Source: JASFYU01 sp045046905 (GTDB lineage Bacteria; Bacteroidota; Bacteroidia; Flavobacteriales; Flavobacteriaceae). From it: a stretch of 27,656 bases of DNA. Location: the NCBI GenBank assembly GCA_045046905.1, contig JASFYU010000159.1, positions 1 to 27,656 of the forward strand. The letters run 5' to 3'. The position numbers were made by a program, and so were the translations under genes. Each line of letters begins with the position of its first letter. Position 1 is the first letter of the stretch. Positions 20,315-27,656 of the stretch are shown here, piece by piece. The notes under the pieces were generated by a model that worked only from the letters and a program-made list of their open reading frames with translations, was not told the origin of the DNA and ran no database searches.

Positions 20315-21799
20315 ATGAAACTCCAAAAAGACACCTTAAATCTAATAGTTTTAGTATTCCTGACTTTCGGATTATGTGCTTGCGGCCATCAGAATAAAAA
20401 AAGGCCCAACATCCTGTTTATTTTAGTCGATGACTTGGGATATAATGATTTAGGCTATACCGGGAGCACGTTTTATGAAACACCAAATATAGACGAGTTG
20501 GCTTCGGAAGGAATGGTTTTCACCAATGCTTATGCGGCAAGTCCAATATGCTCACCATCCAGGGCATCTATTCTTAGTGGGAAATATCCGGCTAGATTAC
20601 AGCTTACGGATTATATTCCAGGGAACAGGCATTGGGGGCCTCATAAGGACCAACGTCTCACATCAAAACCTTTTAAATTACAGCTAGATAGGGAAGAACT
20701 GACTATAGCAGAAGCACTGAGAAATTCCGGCTACAGCACTATGTTCGCTGGAAAATGGCATCTTGGAGAAGAAAGCGAATTTTATCCACAATACCAAGGC
20801 TTCGATATCAATATAGCCGGAAATAGCTCGGGACATCCGAATGGTGGTTATTTCTCTCCCTACAAGAATCCACAAATTATAGATGGTTATGAAGGTGAAT
20901 ACCTTACAGACAGGCTCACAGATGAAGTTATTCATTTCATTAATCAAAATAGTAAAGAACCCTTTTTGGCCTACCTTTCTTTTTATACGGTTCATTTACC
21001 TATGCAAGGGAAACCCGAAAAAATAAAAAAATACCAAAAGAAACTCTCCCGAATGTCGTATTCAGGAAATGAATTTGACAAAAATGAAGGAACATTTTAC
21101 AAGAGTCATCAAAATATACCTACCTATGCTGCAATGGTCGAAAGTATGGATGAGAATGTAGGCCGGGTTCTTAAAGCTCTTGAAGAAAAAGGTATTGCCG
21201 ACAATACCATCGTTATTTTCACTTCCGATAACGGAGGGATGTCAACTAGTAATCGTATCGATAATATCCCAACAAGCAACACCCCTTTACGAGCAGGCAA
21301 GGGATTCCTGTACGAAGGAGGAATCCGAGAACCTTTAATTATTCGTTATCCTAGGGGAATCAAAGCGTGCAGTACCAGTGACATACCCGTTACCGGCACT
21401 GATTTTTATCCTACTTTACTCGATTTGGCAAACATCGACCTTATATCCGAACAACATCAGGATGGTATAAGCCTAAAACCGATATTTGAAGGAAAGGACA
21501 CGAAAGAACGTCCAATTTTCTGGCACTATCCCCATTATAGTGGTGGTTTGGGTGGAAAACCATCAGGGGCTGTCCGTTTCGGACATTATAAATTGATCGA
21601 ATTCTACGAAGATATGAACGTAGAGTTGTACAATTTAAAAACGGATATTGGAGAAAACCAGAACTTATCTACAATAAAACCAGAAAAAACAGCTGAGTTG
21701 CTATCGTTATTACACAATTGGAGAAAAGAAACAAATGCGCAAATGCCCTTTCAAAATCCTCATTTTAAAAAATCTGAAGAAAAAAAGAAACTAAAATGA
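20315..21799 (+). CDS. S1-family sulfatase (lipoprotein)
   Basis: 494 residues. The signal peptide ends in a lipobox LCAC (Cys23), so it is lipid-anchored. The sulfatase start PNILFILVDDLGYNDLG carries the metal-binding Asp pair. The maturation motif is C79-S-P-S-R83 in SPICSPSRASILSGKYP, where Cys is oxidised to formylglycine. Further landmarks are FAGKWHLGEE, SDNGG in IVIFTSDNGGMST and the C-terminal ELYNLKTDIGENQNLS. It would remove sulfate esters from a polysaccharide or oligosaccharide in the envelope. The S1 subfamily and regioselectivity cannot be read by eye. The GH95-like gene starts inside its stop (4-bp overlap), so the two are translationally coupled. Confidence 0.95.
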   Translation: MKLQKDTLNLIVLVFLTFGLCACGHQNKKRPNILFILVDDLGYNDLGYTGSTFYETPNIDELASEGMVFTNAYAASPICSPSRASILSGKYPARLQLTDYIPGNRHWGPHKDQRLTSKPFKLQLDREELTIAEALRNSGYSTMFAGKWHLGEESEFYPQYQGFDINIAGNSSGHPNGGYFSPYKNPQIIDGYEGEYLTDRLTDEVIHFINQNSKEPFLAYLSFYTVHLPMQGKPEKIKKYQKKLSRMSYSGNEFDKNEGTFYKSHQNIPTYAAMVESMDENVGRVLKALEEKGIADNTIVIFTSDNGGMSTSNRIDNIPTSNTPLRAGKGFLYEGGIREPLIIRYPRGIKACSTSDIPVTGTDFYPTLLDLANIDLISEQHQDGISLKPIFEGKDTKERPIFWHYPHYSGGLGGKPSGAVRFGHYKLIEFYEDMNVELYNLKTDIGENQNLSTIKPEKTAELLSLLHNWRKETNAQMPFQNPHFKKSEEKKKLK

Positions 21800-24087
21800 A
21801 AAACACAGTATTATTGATTATCGCTATCTTCCTTATATCCTGCACAAAAAAGGATCATAATCCCAATATTTCCTTTGGAGAACATGATTTAGTAAATAAA
21901 ACACTTGCAAAAAGTTGGGATGAAGGTATTCCGTTAGGAAATGGTATTATAGGTTCACTTGTTTGGCAAAAAGAAAATCATTTAAGAATATCATTGGATA
22001 GGGTAGATTTATGGGATCTACGCCCGATGGAAAACCTAAATACCCCGGATTATAAATTTTCATGGGTCTACGAACAGTGGAAAAACGATAATTATAAAGA
22101 AGTTCAAAACAGATTTGACGTTCCGTACGACAACTCCCCCGCTCCCTCTAAAATTCCTGGTGCCGCCCTCGAATTCGACATTAAAGATTTCGGAAAAGTA
22201 ACCTCATCAAAATTATCGATTACAGATGCTATATGCGAAATAAAGTGGGAAAAAGGAATTGAATTCAGTTCTTTTGTCCATGCTTCAGACCAGGTCGGTT
22301 GGTTTAAATTTAAGGGTGTATCCAAAAAATTTAAACCGGTACTTATACCTCCCTCATACAATACCAAAAGTAATAATACCGTTGAAAATCCAGTTACAGG
22401 ACAGGACCTAAGGCGTTTGGGTTACCCCAAAGGTGTTATTGCTGAAGAAAATAATAATATCACCTATACTCAAGAGGGTTGGGGTGGATTTAAATATCAA
22501 GTTCATGTTTCATGGGTGCAAAATGGCACTTTTTTAGAAGGATGTTGGAGTATCAGCTCTGAGTTTCCAGCGTGGGAGAAGACACCAAAGGCAAAGGAAT
22601 TGGTTCGTCTCAATTTAAAAAATGGATTTACAAGTTCATTTAATTTTCATAGAAAATGGTGGGCTAATTACTGGGGGAAATCATCCATTGAAATTCCTGA
22701 CCCCTTACTTGAAAAACAATGGTATTTAGAGCAATACAAATTTGGTTCCGCCGCGCGAGATAACGCGCCGCCAATTTCATTACAGGCCGTTTGGACAGCT
22801 GATAATGGTAAGTTACCTCCATGGAAAGGGGATTTTCACCATGATTTAAACACACAGTTAAGTTACTGGCCAGCATATGCTGGAAATCACCTCGATTTGG
22901 AAAATGGTTATTTAGAATGGTTGCTGAAATATAAAGATACTTTTAAAAAATATACTAAGGACTATTATGAAGTTGAGGGTCTGGCAGTTCCAGGGGTAAC
23001 TACGCTTACTGGAGAGCCTATGGGAGGGTGGATCCAATATGCTTTTGGTCCAACTGTTTCCGGCTGGCTTAGCCAACACTTTTACTTGCATTGGCGTTAT
23101 TCCATGGACAAAGAATTTCTAGAGGAAAAAGCATATCCCTGGATAAGCGATGTTGCCGTATTTTTTGATGAAATTTCTATAAGGGATAAAAATGGATCAA
23201 GGAAATTACCCATTAGCGCAAGCCCTGAAACGCATAATAACTCAAGAGAAGCCTGGTTTGAAGATACAACTAATTTTGATCTTGCCGCTATTCGTTGGAC
23301 CTATGAAAAGGCGGCTGAATTAGCCTTAGAATTAGGGAAGACCGAAGACGCAAAAAAGTGGCAAAGCATGCTGAACGAATGGCCCAATTTTGCAATTGAT
23401 AATGAAGAAGGTCTAATGTTAGCTCCAAATCATCATTATGCGGAATCACACCGTCATTTTTCTCACTTGATGGCAATTCACCCGTTTGGGCTTATTGATT
23501 ATTCAAATGGAGAAGAACATCAAAAGATTATTGACCAAACGATCGATAACCTTTTAATGAAAGGCTCAGATTGGTGGGTCGGATACTCCTTCAGTTGGCT
23601 TGGAAACATACAAGCACGAGCTTTTGATGGTGAGGGAGCTGCCAAAACGCTCCGGATTTTCGCTGAAAATTTTTGCTTGCCAAATAGTTTCCATGTTAAC
23701 GGAGAACAGCATGACAGAGGGTTTTCAAAGTTTAAATACAGACCCTTTACATTGGAGGGGAATTTTGCCTTTGCCTCTGGAATCCAGGAAATGTTGATTC
23801 AAAGTCATACCGGTATCGTACATGTATTCCCTGCAATTCCAAAATCATGGAAAACTTTAAGTTTTGACCGATTACGTACTGAAGGGGCATTTATTATTTC
23901 TGCAAAAAAGGAAAATGGCCAGGTTACAAGCGTACACATCCATGCAGAAAAAGGAGGGATATTAAAACTGAAAAATCCGTTTGAAGATAATTCGTTTACA
24001 ACAAATTCAGCATACGAAACCAACGAAAATATTTTAATTATCTCAACAGAGGTTGGACAAAAAATAGAATTCGTAAAAAAGAATTAA
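21796..24087 (+). CDS. GH95-like glycoside hydrolase (alpha-L-fucosidase/galactosidase type), lipoprotein
   Basis: 763 residues with a lipobox LISC (Cys16). The N-terminal domain begins KSWDEGIPLGNGIIGSLVWQ (39-58), as in GH95 enzymes. The (alpha/alpha)6 barrel carries DLNTQLSYWPAYAGNHLD (350-367), which corresponds to the GH95 Asn-rich active-site strand, SASPETHN (474-481) with the likely acid Glu478, and SHRHFSHLMAIHP (551-563). A C-terminal beta domain follows. GH95 members cleave terminal alpha-L-fucose or alpha-L-galactose. The sequence departs from the textbook forms (PLGNGIIGSLVW; HHDLN), so a distant branch or another specificity is possible. It overlaps the sulfatase gene by 4 bp, and the acetylesterase starts 19 bp downstream. 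Confidence 0.8.
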   Translation: MKNTVLLIIAIFLISCTKKDHNPNISFGEHDLVNKTLAKSWDEGIPLGNGIIGSLVWQKENHLRISLDRVDLWDLRPMENLNTPDYKFSWVYEQWKNDNYKEVQNRFDVPYDNSPAPSKIPGAALEFDIKDFGKVTSSKLSITDAICEIKWEKGIEFSSFVHASDQVGWFKFKGVSKKFKPVLIPPSYNTKSNNTVENPVTGQDLRRLGYPKGVIAEENNNITYTQEGWGGFKYQVHVSWVQNGTFLEGCWSISSEFPAWEKTPKAKELVRLNLKNGFTSSFNFHRKWWANYWGKSSIEIPDPLLEKQWYLEQYKFGSAARDNAPPISLQAVWTADNGKLPPWKGDFHHDLNTQLSYWPAYAGNHLDLENGYLEWLLKYKDTFKKYTKDYYEVEGLAVPGVTTLTGEPMGGWIQYAFGPTVSGWLSQHFYLHWRYSMDKEFLEEKAYPWISDVAVFFDEISIRDKNGSRKLPISASPETHNNSREAWFEDTTNFDLAAIRWTYEKAAELALELGKTEDAKKWQSMLNEWPNFAIDNEEGLMLAPNHHYAESHRHFSHLMAIHPFGLIDYSNGEEHQKIIDQTIDNLLMKGSDWWVGYSFSWLGNIQARAFDGEGAAKTLRIFAENFCLPNSFHVNGEQHDRGFSKFKYRPFTLEGNFAFASGIQEMLIQSHTGIVHVFPAIPKSWKTLSFDRLRTEGAFIISAKKENGQVTSVHIHAEKGGILKLKNPFEDNSFTTNSAYETNENILIISTEVGQKIEFVKKN

Positions 24088-24106
24088 GTTTTAAAAAATA
24101 TTCTCA

Positions 24107-24982
24107 ATGAAAAAAGTAATTAGTATCCTTTGTATGGTTTTTAGTTTCACAAGCTACGGTCAACATAAACATATTGACGTATTTCTTATTGGCGGTCAAT
24201 CAAATGCTACCGGGCAAGGCTATATAAAAAACATCCCTGAAAATTTTAAAGTGGATAAGTCGGTTCGTTTTTTTTATTCCAAATGGATAAAAGGGGGAAG
24301 TGAACCAATGCTGTGGTCCCCTTTATGCCAGGCATCTGAAACCCCGGATAAGTTCGGGGTAGAATTAAGTCTGGGAACCACTTTACACCAACTATATCCA
24401 AAAAAGAAAATAGCCATCATTAAACATGCACTTTCCGGGTCGAACCTTTATAAACAATGGAATCCGGGGAAAAGCAAAAGAGATGCCGTAAATTTTGGTC
24501 AGGAATATAAGAAGTTCATTCATACTGTTGAAGAGGGCATGCAGAAATTACGTGAAGCAGGGTATCGACCTGTTATTCGAGCCATGGTTTGGCAACAGGG
24601 AGAAGGGGATGCACGTGATATTGCAGGGTTAAAAAATTCCAGTGAATATGGAGAAAATCTGAATCATTTTATCCATAGGTTGAGAAAGCAATTAAAAGCA
24701 AAAAAAATGCTATTCATTTACGGCTACGTCATTCCTGTACCACTACCCAGATTCACTGGCCGAAATGAAGTACGTGATGCACAAAAAAAGATAGACCAGA
24801 ACTCTGGTGACAAACTTTCAGTGAAGAGAGCCTTTGTAATCGCAACTGATGACCTGCCCCTGCGGGGCGACGAATTAAATTCTCCGCATCCAAATGATGT
24901 TGTTCATTTTAATACTATGGGAATATTGGAATTGGGCAAGCGATTTGCCATTAAAATATACGAAGAGACAAGGAAAAAATAA
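24107..24982 (+). CDS. Carbohydrate acetylesterase of the SASA/SGNH type
   Basis: 291 residues with a signal peptide (MKKVISILCMVFSFTSYGQ). The SGNH blocks of the sialate-O-acetylesterase (SASA, PF03629/CE6-like) family are in order: FLIGGQSNATGQG with nucleophile Ser32, HALSGSNLYKQW (Gly111), MVWQQGEGDAR (block III) and SPHPNDVVHFNTMG with the catalytic His267. It would remove acetyl groups from sugars in the periplasm, making the glycan accessible to the neighbouring glycosidases. It lies 19 bp after the GH95-like gene. The exact sugar is unknown. Confidence 0.88.
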   Translation: MKKVISILCMVFSFTSYGQHKHIDVFLIGGQSNATGQGYIKNIPENFKVDKSVRFFYSKWIKGGSEPMLWSPLCQASETPDKFGVELSLGTTLHQLYPKKKIAIIKHALSGSNLYKQWNPGKSKRDAVNFGQEYKKFIHTVEEGMQKLREAGYRPVIRAMVWQQGEGDARDIAGLKNSSEYGENLNHFIHRLRKQLKAKKMLFIYGYVIPVPLPRFTGRNEVRDAQKKIDQNSGDKLSVKRAFVIATDDLPLRGDELNSPHPNDVVHFNTMGILELGKRFAIKIYEETRKK

Positions 24983-25023
24983 CATCCCTCTTGATAAGAT
25001 ATTATCAAACTAAAGATAAAAAA

Positions 25024-26079
25024 ATGGTAAAACGAATAATAGTCCTGCATTTTCTTTTAATAGGGGTATTCCTAAACGTACAGGGGCAAAATACGGGGAA
25101 AGAATCGGTCAAAACCTTTGCTGACCATTGGGAATTTGTAGGCATTGCGGTCGAAGAGCCCGGATACACCATTTGGGGAACCTCACCAGTTATGGGCGAT
25201 GATGGCAAGGTACACCTATTCGTGGCCCGATGGCCATGCGAACTGAAGGTCGATCCAGGATGGCGCTCCCATAGTGAGATCGCACATTATGTAAGTGATA
25301 GCCCCGAAGGCCCTTTTACTTTTTCGGATATTGCCATAAAGGGCACGGGAAAGGACACATGGGACAAATATGGTGCTCACAACCCGACCGTTCATAAAAT
25401 TGGTGATACCTATGTATTATTATATATTGCAAATACCGATTTTAAACAACCGCCCCATCCGGCCAACCAGAATATTGGAATGGCCATCTCCAAATCGCCT
25501 TACGGGCCATGGGAAAAAACGGGCCAGGCTGGATTGATCCTTAAAACACCGGAGAATGAAAATTATTGGAACCACAACGCGACCAATGGTGTAAATAATC
25601 CTGCATTGTTACAGCATCCCGACGGAGGGTTTTTTCTGTATTTTAAATCAGAAAAATCAAAAATGGGACTCGCAATAGCTGAAAATCTGGAAGGGCCATA
25701 TGTTCAGATGCCATTTCCAGTGACCAAAAACGACCAGACCATTGAAGATGGATATGCCTTTATGTATAAGGGTGAATTTGCCTTGTTAACAACGGACAAC
25801 CATGGAATTATCGAGTCGGGCGGAGGTATACTATGGACCTCGGAAAATGGCATGCAATTTAACACCTACGAAAAAGGGTTTAACAGGATAAATGCCTATA
25901 CGGATGTCGACATGTCGAAAATAGCGGTTCATTACGGCCCAAAAAACAGGGGTTATACAAAATTTGAACGACCACAGATACTGCTGATAGATGGAAAACC
26001 GAAATACCTTTATGTTCCTTCGGGAACCAATATTTATGGTAAAGATTGCACCGTAAGCTATATTTTGAAATTTAAATAA
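25024..26079 (+). CDS. Five-bladed beta-propeller glycoside hydrolase-like protein (GH43/GH117-type fold, family unassigned)
   Basis: 351 residues from the ATG at 25024; a TTG start at 24991 would add 11 residues ahead of a good signal peptide (MVKRIIVLHFLLIGVFLNVQGQ). Blade motifs recur: WGTSPVMGDDGKVHLFVARW, GAHNPTVHKIGDTYVLLYIA, NGVNNPALLQHPDGGFFLYF, EDGYAFMYKGEFALLTTDNH and FERPQILLIDGKPKYLYVPS. This is the layout of clan GH-F and related propeller glycosidases, in which acidic residues on the inner strands catalyse. I cannot place it in a CAZy family with confidence. Its position between an acetylesterase and a GH29 fucosidase suggests that it acts on the same glycan. Many GC-rich codons set it slightly apart from its neighbours. 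Confidence 0.7.
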   Translation: MVKRIIVLHFLLIGVFLNVQGQNTGKESVKTFADHWEFVGIAVEEPGYTIWGTSPVMGDDGKVHLFVARWPCELKVDPGWRSHSEIAHYVSDSPEGPFTFSDIAIKGTGKDTWDKYGAHNPTVHKIGDTYVLLYIANTDFKQPPHPANQNIGMAISKSPYGPWEKTGQAGLILKTPENENYWNHNATNGVNNPALLQHPDGGFFLYFKSEKSKMGLAIAENLEGPYVQMPFPVTKNDQTIEDGYAFMYKGEFALLTTDNHGIIESGGGILWTSENGMQFNTYEKGFNRINAYTDVDMSKIAVHYGPKNRGYTKFERPQILLIDGKPKYLYVPSGTNIYGKDCTVSYILKFK

Positions 26080-26093
26080 ATACAGACATAAAA

Positions 26094-27485
26094 ATGAAGA
26101 ATAAATTATTCTTACCAATAATCCTTCTGTTTTTTTTAACAACGATTATCAATGCTCAAAAAGAACCTAAAATCCCAATTCCAACAAAGGCTCAGTTAGC
26201 ATGGCAAAACTCAGAACTTGTAGCAGTTTTTCACTACGACCTTCACGTATTCGACGGAAAAAAATACAACCAAAAAGAAAATAGAATTACACCTGCTCCA
26301 GACTACAATATTTTTAATCCTAAAAATTTGGACACGGATCAATGGGTAAGGTCTGCCAAAGCTATGGGGGCCAAAATAGCCATTCTTACCGCAACCCATG
26401 AAACTGGGTTTGCCTTGTATCAAAGTGATGTGAACCCTTATAGCTTGAAAGCCTTAAAATGGAGGGATGGAAAAGGGGATATTGTTCGTGATTTCGTCAA
26501 TTCCTGTAAAAGATATGATGTATTGCCTGGAATCTACATTGGTATCCGTTGGAACTCTTTTTATGGCATCCACAATTTCAAGGTTCAGGGAGATAATGAA
26601 TTTACGGTAAATAGACAACAACATTACAACCGTATCTGTGAGGGTATGGTAAAAGAGTTATGCTCAAAATACGGGGACCTAGCTATTGTCTGGTTCGATG
26701 GTGGCGCCCATGGTCCGGAACAAGGAGGACCCGATGTACTTTCGATATTTGAAAAGTATCAGCCCAATGGCTTGTTCTATCACAATTTGCAACGATCGGA
26801 TATTCGCTGGGGAGGCTCAGAATCGGGTACCGTACCCTACCCATGTTGGGGAACTTTCGCCCATGCCGCATGGTTTGATAAACGTGGGGACAATGAAGGA
26901 TTTAAACCGATCAAATATGGTGATCCTACCGGTAAATATTATATGCCTGCAATGTCCGATGCACCATTGCGAGGTTATAATGGACGCCATGAATGGTTTT
27001 GGGAGCCTGAGGATGAGAAACACATTTTTCCCCTAAAAAACTTGATGCATATGTATAAAAACAGTGTGGGACACAATAGTTCGTTAATTCTCGGATTGAC
27101 ACCAAATGCAGAAGGGTTGATGCCCGAACCAGACGTCATTAGATTAAAAGAGTTTGGAGATGCGATCAAAGACCGATACTCGAATCCAATAGCCAAAACA
27201 TCAGGAAAAGGGAAAAAAATCATGCTCAAGCTCAATAATAGAAAAAAAGTGAACCATTTAGTGCTCATGGAGAATATTGAGCAGGGAGAAAGAATACGGG
27301 AATTTAGTATTGAGGGTAAAACCACCCATGGATGGAAAACACTGGCAGAAGGCAGTTCCGTAGGACATAAATATATCGTTGAATTTAATGACGTGGAAGT
27401 TTCCGCTCTCAGACTTATTATTAAGCAAAGTATTGGAGAACCCATCATTCAAGAATTTTCGGTATATCATTCTCAAATAAACTAA
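26094..27485 (+). CDS. GH29 alpha-L-fucosidase
   Basis: 463 residues with a signal peptide (MKNKLFLPIILLFFLTTIINAQ). The TIM-barrel motifs of GH29 are visible: FHYDLHVF near the start, FNPKNLDTDQWVRSAKAMGAKIAILTATHETGF with the substrate His102, GIYIGIRWN, and the nucleophile Asp202 in LAIVWFDGG. A C-terminal beta domain (from about 370: MENIEQGERIREFSIEGK) resembles a discoidin/F5-8 type module. It would release terminal alpha-L-fucose by a retaining mechanism. The gene begins 14 bp after the propeller gene and closes the visible operon. It has no T9SS sorting domain, so it is probably periplasmic. Confidence 0.93.
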   Translation: MKNKLFLPIILLFFLTTIINAQKEPKIPIPTKAQLAWQNSELVAVFHYDLHVFDGKKYNQKENRITPAPDYNIFNPKNLDTDQWVRSAKAMGAKIAILTATHETGFALYQSDVNPYSLKALKWRDGKGDIVRDFVNSCKRYDVLPGIYIGIRWNSFYGIHNFKVQGDNEFTVNRQQHYNRICEGMVKELCSKYGDLAIVWFDGGAHGPEQGGPDVLSIFEKYQPNGLFYHNLQRSDIRWGGSESGTVPYPCWGTFAHAAWFDKRGDNEGFKPIKYGDPTGKYYMPAMSDAPLRGYNGRHEWFWEPEDEKHIFPLKNLMHMYKNSVGHNSSLILGLTPNAEGLMPEPDVIRLKEFGDAIKDRYSNPIAKTSGKGKKIMLKLNNRKKVNHLVLMENIEQGERIREFSIEGKTTHGWKTLAEGSSVGHKYIVEFNDVEVSALRLIIKQSIGEPIIQEFSVYHSQIN

Positions 27486-27538
27486 GTAAGACCAGCCGTA
27501 ATGTATGGTGAGTTAAAATATAGATTGAGACCGTTGCA

Positions 27539-27574
27539 AGGAGTTGTAAAATCTTGAGAGATTTCGTAACTTCT
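27539..27574. repeat. Long imperfect hairpin after the fucosidase gene
   Basis: Arms at 27539-27554 and 27559-27574 pair at 13 of 16 positions (one G-U), with the perfect core AAATCT-TGAG-AGATTT. No T-run follows. A second small hairpin, TTTGCG-TTCA-CGCAAA, is at 27623-27638. The stretch 27486-27656 has no gene; the decamer AGCCAGCCGA at 27581 echoes ACCAGCCG at 27491. Confidence 0.45.
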
Positions 27575-27656
27575 ATGTATGAAATTAGTAAGCCAGCCGA
27601 CATTAGCCGATAGTATATGTGATTTGCGTTCACGCAAAATAAAACAGACCTTTTTC

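Noticed and set aside
26975..27448. 157-residue minus-strand ORF opposite the fucosidase
   Set aside because: Complete overlap with the GH29 coding region, no start context and no recognisable domain.

Overview
The window is AT-rich chromosomal DNA of a member of the Flavobacteriaceae, probably a marine, algal-polysaccharide-using genus of the Zobellia/Maribacter/Arenibacter kind. I infer this from protein style (type III plus type II glutamine synthetases, DUF3570/DUF4266, a BlaR-like M56 protein with a TonB-plug-like tail), from promoters with the Bacteroidota -7 box TAnnTTTG, and from a fucosidase/sulfatase cluster. No rRNA, CRISPR array or complete insertion sequence is visible.

Layout. 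1-1857: a TetR regulator cut by the left edge with a perfect palindrome in front of it, an alpha/beta hydrolase and a small unknown gene. 1858-3910: pyrF and prfA, both on the minus strand. 3976-4948: a small ABC-type pair whose membrane subunit carries an in-frame amber codon. 5046-8861: a minus-strand run of five envelope genes (Rieske lipoprotein, thioredoxin-like protein, ApbE FMN transferase, DUF4266 lipoprotein ending GCGCN, DUF3570 outer-membrane-type protein), downstream of purM (8912-10090). 10223-13640: glnN (GSIII) and glnA (GSII), divergent from a shared regulatory region. 13695-14648: a Ca2+/Na+ antiporter. 14801-16753: blaI/blaR-like pair behind two operator-like palindromes. 16972-17658: a 50-residue conserved protein convergent with apt. 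17678-17947: a promoter, a decayed tRNA-like segment, tRNA-Arg(ACG) and its terminator.

From 17986 to about 18900 there is a scar of mobile DNA: a partial copy of the tRNA 3' end, the end of an IS3-family element with its inverted repeat and transposase tail, and a probably frameshifted ORF. A small gene set between two 18-bp direct repeats and a 9-bp tandem repeat follow.

19250-27485 is a plus-strand glycan-degradation cluster, the right part of which is tightly packed: EEP-family hydrolase, S1 sulfatase lipoprotein, GH95-like lipoprotein, SGNH acetylesterase, a five-bladed-propeller glycosidase-like protein and a GH29 fucosidase. Together these suggest periplasmic trimming of a sulfated, acetylated oligosaccharide containing L-fucose or L-galactose. 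No SusC/SusD pair lies in the window; the locus may continue to the right.

The best candidates for undescribed biology are the Rieske-thioredoxin-ApbE-DUF4266-DUF3570 module, which has an ApbE gene but no recognisable FMN-binding-domain substrate and carries a possible flavinylation-like motif in DUF3570, and the unassigned propeller enzyme in the fucose cluster.
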